A stretch of 64,000 bases of DNA from Campylobacter sp. CN_NE2 (GTDB taxonomy: Bacteria > Campylobacterota > Campylobacteria > Campylobacterales > Campylobacteraceae). The notes below the pieces were generated by a model. It made no database searches. It had not been told where the DNA came from and saw only the letters and a program-made list of their open reading frames with translations. Positions 1-6,322 of the stretch are shown piece after piece; position 1 is the first letter of the stretch, and every line of letters begins with the position of its first letter. The stretch spans positions 248,001 to 312,000 of the forward strand of contig NZ_CP115608.1 in NCBI RefSeq assembly GCF_027797465.1, given 5' to 3'. The translations under genes were made by a program, and so were the position numbers.

Positions 1-1
1 T

Positions 2-433
2 TTTGAAAGCCCCGGTTTTAGCGCAGATAAAAATGCGACGGCTTACAACGGACAGCTTGGCGAGAAGTTTTTTGAGATTTTTGAAGAGGTCGTCGGTGTG
101 AGTGTAAAAGAGTGCTACACGACATTTTTGATGAAGTGCAGAATTCCGCAAAATAGGAAAATCGATAGAAATTTACTGCTAAAATGTGCGCCGTATTTAA
201 GCGATGAAATTCGCATTTTAAAGCCAAAAGCAGTGCTTAGTTTTGGCGAACTTTGCGCGAAAGTTTTACTTAGAAATGATAATCTGCCTAGCCTTGATAT
301 TATCCACGGAAGCCTTTTTAAAGATAGCGGGATTACCTATATACCGACATTTGGAGTAAATTTTTTGCTTTCAAACCCAAGTAGGATTGATGATTTTAAA
401 AGCGATTTAGAAAAAATTAAGCAGTCTTTGTGA
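2..433 (+). CDS. Uracil-DNA glycosylase family protein, 5' end outside window
   Basis: Partial gene: the frame is open from base 2 and stops at 431-433, leaving about 143 C-terminal residues. Segments YTTFLMKCRIPQNR, LKPKAVLSFGELCAKVLL and the ending IPTFGVNFLLSNPSR follow the order seen in family 4/5 uracil-DNA glycosylases (a 'TNxVKCRPPxNR'-like stretch, then 'LxPKxIxxLG', then the active-site loop before 'NPxR'). Family members usually carry a His in that last loop (HPSxLLR); here the aligned residues are GVN, so the catalytic His seems to be replaced. Function in uracil excision is therefore inferred from fold only. The iron-sulfur cysteines, if present, lie upstream of the window. Confidence 0.7.
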   Translation, partial: FESPGFSADKNATAYNGQLGEKFFEIFEEVVGVSVKECYTTFLMKCRIPQNRKIDRNLLLKCAPYLSDEIRILKPKAVLSFGELCAKVLLRNDNLPSLDIIHGSLFKDSGITYIPTFGVNFLLSNPSRIDDFKSDLEKIKQSL

Positions 434-654
434 ATTTTAAGCTTATAAGCCTTAATAACTTTGCGAATTTTAAATTTTCGTATCGTTTTTGCTATACGAC
501 CCGAATTTACATAACCTGTCATTCTGAGCGAAACGGAGTGTAGCGAAGAATCTTTTATTTGAATTTATGAGTTAGTTATTTGCGAATTTAAATTTACGAG
601 ATACTTCGCTTCGCTCAGTATGACGAAAATTTGTCATTGCGAATTTGTTTAATC

Positions 655-694
655 TGTCATTGCGAGAATTTGCGTAGCAAATTCGTGGCAATCC
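655..694 (+). repeat. Dispersed palindromic repeat, copy C
   Basis: Starts TGTCATTGCGA and ends GGCAATCC, with a perfect internal hairpin GAATTTGC-GTA-GCAAATTC at 666-684. Other copies in the window keep the ends but change the hairpin arms. A reverse copy lies at 774-822 with inner hairpin GTTGC-GAA-GCAAC. Confidence 0.8.
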
Positions 695-731
695 AGTTCA
701 AACAGCGAAGTCGTTTATTAAAGAAAATTTA

Positions 732-750
732 GGCTCATAGCTCAAATTTA
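732..750 (+). repeat. Solo copy of mobile-element terminal repeat
   Basis: The stretch starting GGCTCATAGCTCAAATTT matches the first 19 bases of the 27-bp terminal repeat at 40081-40107, with one A missing from the A-run. No second end or transposase is seen near it, so it looks like a relic or a one-ended footprint. Confidence 0.6.
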
Positions 751-971
751 CAAAATCTAAAAACGCATTTCGGCATTGCTGGATTGCTTCGTCGTTGCTT
801 CGCAACTTTTCGTAATGACAATGGAAAAATTTGTATAATTTTTGATGGGTAATATGCTTATCCTACGAAGCTAGGTAGCCAAAAAAAATGCCAATTTTAC
901 AACTCATAAAATAAATGTTACAAATTTTCACAAAATTTTTATTTAAAGCAAAATTCTTAAAAATTTAAGCA

Positions 972-1000
972 AATTCTTGGGGGGGGGGGGGTATTATAAT
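972..1000 (+). promoter_or_regulatory. Poly-G (G13) tract in promoter spacer, probable phase-variable promoter
   Basis: Thirteen consecutive G at 979-991 are followed three bases later by a perfect TATAAT at 995-1000. The tract fills nearly all of the 17-bp spacer to a -35 position at 972-977. The downstream gene starts at 1026, with AAAGGA at 1016-1021. Campylobacter G tracts of 8 or more are known slipped-strand hot spots, usually inside genes; a change of tract length here would alter -35/-10 spacing instead of a reading frame. That it switches expression is inference. Confidence 0.75.
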
Positions 1001-1025
1001 GTAAAAGTTTTTATAAAGGATATAA

Positions 1026-1631
1026 ATGTCAAAAACAAAGCAAAATTTGCAAATTTCCACACCAAATTTATCAGAAGCGCAAAAATACATAAAATCTTGG
1101 AATAATGACAAAGAAAACGAGCATTACAGGGTGCAAGAAAAGGCACTTAATCAGCTTTTTCAGGCTTATTCTGAAAACACCGATTTGATTAAAATTTTGC
1201 TCAAATCGGCTGCTTTAAATGACTTTTACAGCACAAATATATTTTCGATTTATGAAATGGCAAAGCACATAAAAGAGCTAAAAATCGATGAAAGCTTGCA
1301 AAAAGGCGACGCAAATTTGGTAAATAAAATAGCGAAGATTAAGATAAAAGAAAAAGAGAGAAATTTCTACTCTTTTGCTAGCAAATACTGCTCTTTTCAC
1401 AATCCGGATGAATTTCCTATTTATGATTCTTATGTCGCAAAAATCTTGTTGTATTTCGACAAAAAAGACAAATTTTCAAAATTTAGTCAAAACGATTTGA
1501 AAAATTATCCAACATATAAAAACGCAATATTTGAATTTAGAAAATTTTATGACTTAGAAGAATTTAGTATCAAAAAGTTAGACCAATATTTATGGCTATT
1601 AGGAAAAGAAAAATTTAATAAATTTAAATAA
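1026..1631 (+). CDS. Unrecognised cytosolic protein, possible helix-hairpin-helix fold
   Basis: 201 aa, first gene of the AT-rich cassette behind the poly-G promoter, with RBS AAAGGA 4 bases before ATG. No signal peptide or membrane segment. The C-terminal half contains FASKYCSFHNPDEFPIYDS (about residues 118-136) and ends KLDQYLWLLGKEKF. I associate this pattern (xSKxxxFxxPxxFPIYDS ... YLWLxGK) with small helical proteins resembling HhH base-excision enzymes, but I see no catalytic Asp/Lys signature and make no functional call. Eleven bases separate it from the secreted protein downstream, so the two are likely co-transcribed and switched together. Confidence 0.75.
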   Translation: MSKTKQNLQISTPNLSEAQKYIKSWNNDKENEHYRVQEKALNQLFQAYSENTDLIKILLKSAALNDFYSTNIFSIYEMAKHIKELKIDESLQKGDANLVNKIAKIKIKEKERNFYSFASKYCSFHNPDEFPIYDSYVAKILLYFDKKDKFSKFSQNDLKNYPTYKNAIFEFRKFYDLEEFSIKKLDQYLWLLGKEKFNKFK

Positions 1632-1642
1632 AAGGATAAAAA

Positions 1643-3283
1643 ATGAGAAAGATTTTATGTTTTATCATTGCGATAATGGGTTTTGTAAATGCACAAAACA
1701 ACGACGACATAAAAATAAATGTTGTAAAAAATTTTTACAATAATAGCGATTTGTCGGAAAACGCAAAAAAATTTGGAACAGCTTCATTTAAAACTGCTAT
1801 TTCTGATGGTGAAGCAGCAGGTTGTTTGGATTTTGATCCAGTTGTCAGCGGACAAGAAATTTGCGATAAACCAAAATATGATTTCAAAGCAATAGGCTCA
1901 GATGAAGTCGAAGTTACGCAAACTTGTGATTATGGTGGCGACAATCCACTAGATATAAAAACCATAGTCTATGCACTAAAATGCAAACAAAATGAGTGCA
2001 AAGTAGATGATATTTTTAATTTTGTTAAAAATGATAATGGCGCAAAAGAGAAATTTAGCACAAAAGAATATCTTTTTGAATGTGTTGAAGAATATGTCGC
2101 TACTGAGAGCGAAGCCAATCATGAAGAATTTGCTGGCAACACAAATAATATCCAAAATAATGCCGATAGCTTTGCAGGAAACGCAAAAGATAAAATTAAA
2201 AATTTTATAAACAATGTTGAAAATAAGGTCGATGAAGTCAAACAAATGGTAAATTTTGAAAAACCAATTGTAAGTATAGAAGCTAGACAAATTAATGACT
2301 TTTGGGGTAAGCGAACTATCTATCCATTGATAATACAATCACGAGATAATGGGACTTTAATCAACGAAATTATAATAAATCGTGGAAATTGTCAAATATC
2401 ACAACAAAATAAGTATGAAATAAATAAAAATAAACTAAATGAATATTTTCAAAAAAATCCAAAAAATTTTATACTTTATACTTCAAAAGAAAAACCAACT
2501 AGCTTTACTGGCTTTGAAAGAAAAATAATAAATGTTAAAATGAAAAACGGAAATATGGCGTCATTATATAAAAAATACTACGATTATGCCTATCATAGTA
2601 TAGCTAGTAGAAGCAAGAAATTTGGCGATGTGATTTATAGTAGTAACAAAAAAGATTCCTTACAGAAAATTCTTCAAGAAAGAAAAAATAATAATAGCAA
2701 ATCAAATCTTGCAAGATTTGATTCATTGGATGATGAAATAAAAGCATTATTTAAAAAAGTAAATATTAAAGTTGTATTAGCTTATGGCGAAACTCCTTAT
2801 AATCAATATGAATCATCTATTAAGTGTTATTTTTTAGGGGAAAATAATAGTATCGATATACAAGATAATAATAAAATCAAAAAATGTATAAGAGAACAAA
2901 CAACTATCATAGAATATGAACTCATAGAAGAAAAAGCAAAAGAATACGCATATAAATATTCCGATAATCTTAGTGAAGCTGGAAATGCACATTGGGAATT
3001 ATTTGTAATAGAACTAGAAAGAGCTCTTAAAAAACAAGATGGAAGCCTTATAGGCGTAAGCGACCGTTCTTTAAATGCTAATGATGATAAAACAATGACA
3101 TATATCAATAGCTTAGATAATGAAAGTCGTTCAGTGTATGATTATAAACCGATTTATCCTATGGGACCAATAGATTTTGGTAAAATTCTAGCAGTTCCAT
3201 ACGAGTGTTCTCCAAAAGAAGTTTTAGAGGTAATCTTAAAAACAAATGGTGGAGATTTTAAATATATGTTTGAACAAAATTAG
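1643..3283 (+). CDS. Unrecognised secreted protein, 546 aa
   Basis: Begins with a clear Sec signal peptide (hydrophobic core about residues 4-15, likely cleavage after VNA or VNAQ). The mature part has a cysteine-containing first domain (Cys pairs between about residues 60 and 150), a polar Asn-rich hinge near 165-200, then a segment INEIIINRGNCQI and a largely helical C-terminal region with more cysteines. No transmembrane anchor or lipobox is visible, so a periplasmic or exported location is expected. Second gene of the poly-G cassette (RBS AAAGGA). I do not recognise a family. High AT content relative to neighbours suggests transfer. Confidence 0.75.
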   Translation: MRKILCFIIAIMGFVNAQNNDDIKINVVKNFYNNSDLSENAKKFGTASFKTAISDGEAAGCLDFDPVVSGQEICDKPKYDFKAIGSDEVEVTQTCDYGGDNPLDIKTIVYALKCKQNECKVDDIFNFVKNDNGAKEKFSTKEYLFECVEEYVATESEANHEEFAGNTNNIQNNADSFAGNAKDKIKNFINNVENKVDEVKQMVNFEKPIVSIEARQINDFWGKRTIYPLIIQSRDNGTLINEIIINRGNCQISQQNKYEINKNKLNEYFQKNPKNFILYTSKEKPTSFTGFERKIINVKMKNGNMASLYKKYYDYAYHSIASRSKKFGDVIYSSNKKDSLQKILQERKNNNSKSNLARFDSLDDEIKALFKKVNIKVVLAYGETPYNQYESSIKCYFLGENNSIDIQDNNKIKKCIREQTTIIEYELIEEKAKEYAYKYSDNLSEAGNAHWELFVIELERALKKQDGSLIGVSDRSLNANDDKTMTYINSLDNESRSVYDYKPIYPMGPIDFGKILAVPYECSPKEVLEVILKTNGGDFKYMFEQN

Positions 3284-3292
3284 GCATTTAAT

Positions 3293-3982
3293 ATGGCAAA
3301 CACAAAGATTAAAATAGATAAATCAAGTGAATTTATAAACGAACTTTGGGAAAAACTACAATCGAGTGGGCTTTATGCCTACTCGAAAAATGATATTTAT
3401 GATTATTTGATTTATTTGCTAAATAAATATGATGAAAACCACTTTTTCGATACTAACTCCAATGCCTTAAATTCAAGGCTTTTAAAGGTTTCGCAAACTC
3501 GCATAAAAACAGCCAAAACAAATATTTCTGTAAAATTTATGAACGAAAATGAATATGATGAAATTTTTATAAATTTTTTAAACGATTGTAAAAATAATCT
3601 TATAAAATTTAAAGAAAGTATAGAAAAAGGTAAGATTAAATTTGTATTAGAAAATCCTGCAACCCGCTTGGTATTAGAAACAAAACTAAAAAATGCTATC
3701 GGTGATACTTTGGACTATCATTTAAATAAAGAAATTGTTGAGATTGAAGCTAATAATTTTTTGTCTATGCTGTTAAAAGAATTAGAAATACTAGAAAATA
3801 ATAAAAATTTAAATCAAAAAGACAAAAAACTGCTTGAAAAATTACAACAAGTTAAAAAAATCATAAAAAAAGAAAAAAATAAAAAAGAACTAAAAGAGAA
3901 CATAGAAGCTGGAATTAACATATCTACAAAATTTACAACGCAAATTGTAACTAGTGCAATTAGCGCATTTTTTGGTTTTTGA
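3293..3982 (+). CDS. Unrecognised cytosolic protein with coiled coil and hydrophobic tail
   Basis: 229 aa, third gene of the cassette, starting 9 bases after the previous stop with only a weak RBS, so translation is probably coupled. The N-terminal 100 residues are helical (SGLYAYSKNDIYDYLIYLL suggests a small DNA- or protein-binding helical domain). A Lys-rich coiled coil spans about 150-205, and the C-terminus is a short hydrophobic stretch ending AISAFFGF that could touch a membrane. No enzyme motif seen. Pairing of a secreted protein with cytosolic partners in one switched operon resembles toxin/immunity, surface-trait or defence cassettes, but nothing in the sequence decides between these. 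Confidence 0.7.
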   Translation: MANTKIKIDKSSEFINELWEKLQSSGLYAYSKNDIYDYLIYLLNKYDENHFFDTNSNALNSRLLKVSQTRIKTAKTNISVKFMNENEYDEIFINFLNDCKNNLIKFKESIEKGKIKFVLENPATRLVLETKLKNAIGDTLDYHLNKEIVEIEANNFLSMLLKELEILENNKNLNQKDKKLLEKLQQVKKIIKKEKNKKELKENIEAGINISTKFTTQIVTSAISAFFGF

Positions 3983-3999
3983 TTTATATAGTATCATAG

Positions 4000-4019
4000 G
4001 GTGGGCATTTTCGCCCACC
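4000..4019. terminator. GGTGGGC hairpin, probable terminator and repeat
   Basis: GGTGGGC at 4000-4006 and GCCCACC at 4013-4019 with a 6-base loop. It lies between two convergent genes and may end both transcripts. The same hairpin with an 8-bp stem recurs at 282-301 of the 15.2-kb segment (15282-15301), so it is also a dispersed element. Confidence 0.55.
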
Positions 4020-4045
4020 GAAAATCTAAAATTTCAACTTAATGC

Positions 4046-4435
4046 TCAAAATTTCTTAAAAAATTTGATTAATTCAGGTTCGAATTTTGTAACTCGTCCG
4101 TTTTGCAAATATGCGATTGTGATCTCTGCGCTAAATAAAAGCTCGTCAAATTTATTTCCGTCGATGTCTTCAAGTCGGTAAATTTTCTGCTCGAAGATGG
4201 CACTTGCTTTGCCGATTTCAAGCGTTTTGCTTCGCACTTCTACTATGTCGCCGTATTTGGCAGGGCGAACGAATTTCGCACTTAAATTTGCAACAACCAT
4301 ATATTTTGATTTATCCAAATTTAGCCTTGCTCTAAGCAAAGCTTCGCTTCTAGCGCGTTCGCAGAATTTTATATAGTTTGAGTGATAAACGATCCCTTGC
4401 GCGTCGGTATCTTCAAAATAAACTCTAAATTTCAT
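4046..4435 (-). CDS. YbgC/FadM-type acyl-CoA thioesterase
   Basis: 129 aa hot-dog-fold thioesterase. The N-terminal motif FEDTDAQGIVYHSNY carries the catalytic Asp (residue 11) used by 4-hydroxybenzoyl-CoA/YbgC thioesterases to hydrolyse acyl-CoA. I chose the ATG at 4435 because it overlaps the stop of the upstream DUF4149 gene (ATGA) and puts the motif at the usual distance from the start; an upstream ATG at 4534 would add 33 unrelated residues lying inside the other gene. In other bacteria YbgC sits with the Tol-Pal genes, which are not here, so the substrate is unknown. Confidence 0.85.
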   Translation of the reverse strand: MKFRVYFEDTDAQGIVYHSNYIKFCERARSEALLRARLNLDKSKYMVVANLSAKFVRPAKYGDIVEVRSKTLEIGKASAIFEQKIYRLEDIDGNKFDELLFSAEITIAYLQNGRVTKFEPELIKFFKKF

Positions 4436-4944
4436 TTTTGCTCCGAATTTTGGCTCGAATTTGCCGAATTCGAGCGTGGAAATTTCATAAAAAACAGAAT
4501 TGTTTGCGCGATTATCATAAATTTCATCGTCCATTCGCTACCTTTGTGAATTTTTGCAAATTCGGCTGTTTGCGTGGCGGCTGCACCTGCTTTTTGCGCT
4601 TCGACTATGTAGTCTGTAAAAACCAAAACAAAAAGCACCATAAGTATCAAATTTAGCACGGCTAACATTAGCGTTGAAAAGCGAAAATTGAAATTTTGCG
4701 ATTTGTTGTTGTTGAAATTTACCATTTCAAAAATAAACGAAATCACCGTGATTATCATAAGAATTTTGTTATATTTTAAAAAAATTTGTGTCATAAGCTG
4801 ACCACTTTGAAAGTGGCTTAAAACGCCGTCGCCTAAAAAACTTTGCGGAAAAAATATCGTAGGAGCCACAAACGCCCCAAGAGCGAGTTCTATGCCGATT
4901 AAAGCGGCTAGTAAAAACAGATAAATTCCTAAAATTTTACTCAT
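4432..4944 (-). CDS. DUF4149 family membrane protein
   Basis: 170 aa with about four hydrophobic helices (about 5-28, 58-76, 90-112, 138-153). The opening GIELALGAFVAPTIFF is typical of DUF4149/TMEM205-like inner-membrane proteins, whose function is unknown. RBS AAAGGAAAT precedes ATG. Stop and next start overlap as ATGA, so it forms a two-gene unit with the thioesterase. Confidence 0.75.
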   Translation of the reverse strand: MSKILGIYLFLLAALIGIELALGAFVAPTIFFPQSFLGDGVLSHFQSGQLMTQIFLKYNKILMIITVISFIFEMVNFNNNKSQNFNFRFSTLMLAVLNLILMVLFVLVFTDYIVEAQKAGAAATQTAEFAKIHKGSEWTMKFMIIAQTILFFMKFPRSNSANSSQNSEQK

Positions 4945-4957
4945 TTATTTCCTTTTG

Positions 4958-5389
4958 TTATTCTAAATTTTCATTGTATTCAGGGGTTTCGTAGATATTT
5001 CCGACTATTTCAAGGCTATCAAAGCTTCCTAGCATTTTGTATTGTTCTATATCTTTAAAATAAACGGTAAAACCGCCGATGACTTCGTTATATAGCACGG
5101 CTGAGACATCGTTAAATGCCATGCTTGTTTGATTTGTGTTTTTTACAATGTCGCCTTCGAAAATTTCTTTGCCGTTTTTGTCAAACATACCTGTTGATTG
5201 CGAAATTTTAATCGATTTTAGCGGTTCGAGCTCTTCTTTTTTGTATCTTAGAAAAAAACCTTTTCTAGTGTAGCCTTTTAGCTTATAAACCACGCCGTTA
5301 TCGATGTCAAGATAAAAATTTTCCTTTTCCCAGTTGCCTAAGAATTTTTTATTTGCATAATCCCAAAGTCTAAATTTGATAGATCTCAT
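4958..5389 (-). CDS. YopX family protein (phage-type), orphan
   Basis: 143 aa. It begins MRSIKFRLWDYANKKF and contains the core QSTGMFDKNGKEIFEGDIV (about residues 65-83), the hallmark of the YopX/DUF1064-like proteins common in prophages of Firmicutes and Campylobacterota. No phage structural, integrase or replication genes are nearby, so this is an isolated phage-derived gene, probably a remnant or a domesticated one. Function unknown. Confidence 0.8.
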   Translation of the reverse strand: MRSIKFRLWDYANKKFLGNWEKENFYLDIDNGVVYKLKGYTRKGFFLRYKKEELEPLKSIKISQSTGMFDKNGKEIFEGDIVKNTNQTSMAFNDVSAVLYNEVIGGFTVYFKDIEQYKMLGSFDSLEIVGNIYETPEYNENLE

Positions 5390-5492
5390 AGCAAATTCCT
5401 TCTTGTAATCTTAGTTTAACAAATGCTATTTTATCACTTAATATTAAAAATCTGATTAAATTATTTATTAACCGATTTTTAAGCAATTTTTT

Positions 5493-5498
5493 TATAAA
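5493..5498 (+). promoter_or_regulatory. Candidate -10 box for the rpmH operon
   Basis: TATAAA after a T-rich stretch, 33 bases before the rpmH start. T-rich upstream DNA with a TATAAT-like -10 and no clear -35 is the usual sigma-70 promoter form in Campylobacter. A second TATATT lies at 5510-5515. Confidence 0.4.
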
Positions 5499-5530
5499 AT
5501 CCAACTCTTATATTGTGAAAAAGGAAAATC

Positions 5531-5665
5531 ATGAAAAGAACATATCAACCGCATGTAACTCCTAAAAAGAGAACACACGGATTTCGCGTTAGAATGAAGA
5601 CTAAAAACGGTCGCAAAGTTATCAACGCAAGACGCGCAAAAGGCAGAAAAAGATTGGCTGCTTAG
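5531..5665 (+). CDS. rpmH: 50S ribosomal protein L34
   Basis: 44 aa, starting MKRTYQPH and ending KGRKRLAA, rich in Arg and Lys, the full usual length of L34. It is a small rRNA-binding protein of the large subunit. RBS AAAGGA lies 4 bases before ATG. It opens the classic rpmH-rnpA-yidD-yidC-jag-mnmE operon; the 3' end seems to overlap the start of rnpA. Confidence 0.97.
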   Translation: MKRTYQPHVTPKKRTHGFRVRMKTKNGRKVINARRAKGRKRLAA

Positions 5666-5991
5666 GTGAATTCGCTCCTATAAGCGATAGCAAGATTTTT
5701 GCCGAGATCTACAAAAACGCCAAAAAATGGCACTGCGAGACCGCAGTTGTTTATTTTTTGGCTAGCGAGAATAAAAATTTAGCCGTAGTCGTAAGCAAAA
5801 AAGTAGGTAAAGCGGTAGTAAGAAACAGAGCCAAAAGGCTTTTAAAAGCCGCTTTTTTTAATATAAAAGACGATTTAGCAAGCGGAACTTACATTTTGAT
5901 AGCCAAAAAACAGATTACACAAGATGTAAGTTTTGATAAAATAGAGAAAAATTTGAGATGGTCATTTAAAAAAATCGGTTGTGTTAAATGA
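5653..5991 (+). CDS. rnpA: Ribonuclease P protein component, start codon uncertain
   Basis: Protein subunit of RNase P, which trims tRNA 5' leaders. The RNP motif [17 protein letters not shown] is clear. The conserved N-terminal part [15 protein letters not shown] lies upstream of the first TTG (5758), so that TTG cannot be the true start. Between the in-frame stop at 5602 and 5758 there is no ATG, GTG or TTG. The best candidate is ATT at 5653, which overlaps the end of rpmH and follows a purine-rich stretch. Alternatives are ATA at 5680 or a base error. The stop overlaps yidD by ATGA. Confidence 0.85.
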   Translation: MGCLGEFAPISDSKIFAEIYKNAKKWHCETAVVYFLASENKNLAVVVSKKVGKAVVRNRAKRLLKAAFFNIKDDLASGTYILIAKKQITQDVSFDKIEKNLRWSFKKIGCVK

Positions 5992-6311
5992 AATTTATCT
6001 TTATTAAATTTGTAAGATTTTATCAGCTTTTTATTTCGCCTATTTTACCGGCATCTTGCAGACATTATCCGAGTTGTTCGGAGTATTCGCTTTGGCAATT
6101 TAAACATAATAGTTTTTTTGGCGCATTTTTTGCGACAATTTTACGGATTTTAAAATGTAATCAGTTTTTCAAGGGCGGGATTGATTATCCGATTATAAAG
6201 GCGAATTTTTCGCCTATTAGCGTTTTTTCAAAAACTAGCGTAAAAAAACCGAATTTTTGGCTGATCCCAAACGGAAAAAACAGATATTTCGTTGTAAAAT
6301 CAATTATATAA
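5988..6311 (+). CDS. yidD: Membrane protein insertion efficiency factor YidD
   Basis: 107 aa. The motif CRHYPSCSEYS (about residues 24-34) and FKGGIDYP match the YidD family (older name: putative haemolysin/alpha-HlyA-like), a membrane-associated helper of YidC insertion. An N-terminal amphipathic segment (FIKFVRFYQLFISPI) should bind the membrane. Longer than the typical 70-85 residues by a polar C-terminal tail. Start overlaps the rnpA stop (ATGA), and its 3' end precedes yidC by 11 bases. Confidence 0.93.
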   Translation: MKFIFIKFVRFYQLFISPILPASCRHYPSCSEYSLWQFKHNSFFGAFFATILRILKCNQFFKGGIDYPIIKANFSPISVFSKTSVKKPNFWLIPNGKNRYFVVKSII

Positions 6312-6322
6312 AAGGAAGTTTA

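Larger units (their letters stand above)
434..1015. other. Repeat-rich intergenic spacer
   Basis: About 580 bases with no credible gene. It holds two inverted copies of a TGTCATTCTGAGCGAA-type repeat (517-555 and 599-625), one forward and one reverse copy of the TGTCATTGCGA...GGCAATC repeat (655-694 and 774-822), a lone copy of the end sequence of the mobile element found at 40081-40449 (732-750), and finally the poly-G promoter of the next gene. Short open frames here run across repeats and have no ribosome binding sites. Confidence 0.8.

Noticed and set aside
1976-2338. 120-residue hydrophobic frame antisense to the secreted protein gene
   Set aside because: Hydrophobicity arises from the complement of Lys/Asn-rich coding; no promoter or RBS.
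4046-4534. Longer thioesterase starting at 4534
   Set aside because: The extra 33 residues overlap the DUF4149 gene in another frame and lie before the conserved N-terminus; the ATGA junction supports 4435.
5390-5530. Replication origin near rpmH
   Set aside because: The spacer is only 140 bases, has no clustered DnaA boxes, and dnaA or dnaN are not present.
5758-5991. Short rnpA starting at TTG 5758
   Set aside because: It would cut off conserved residues of the RNase P protein that are clearly encoded upstream in the same frame.
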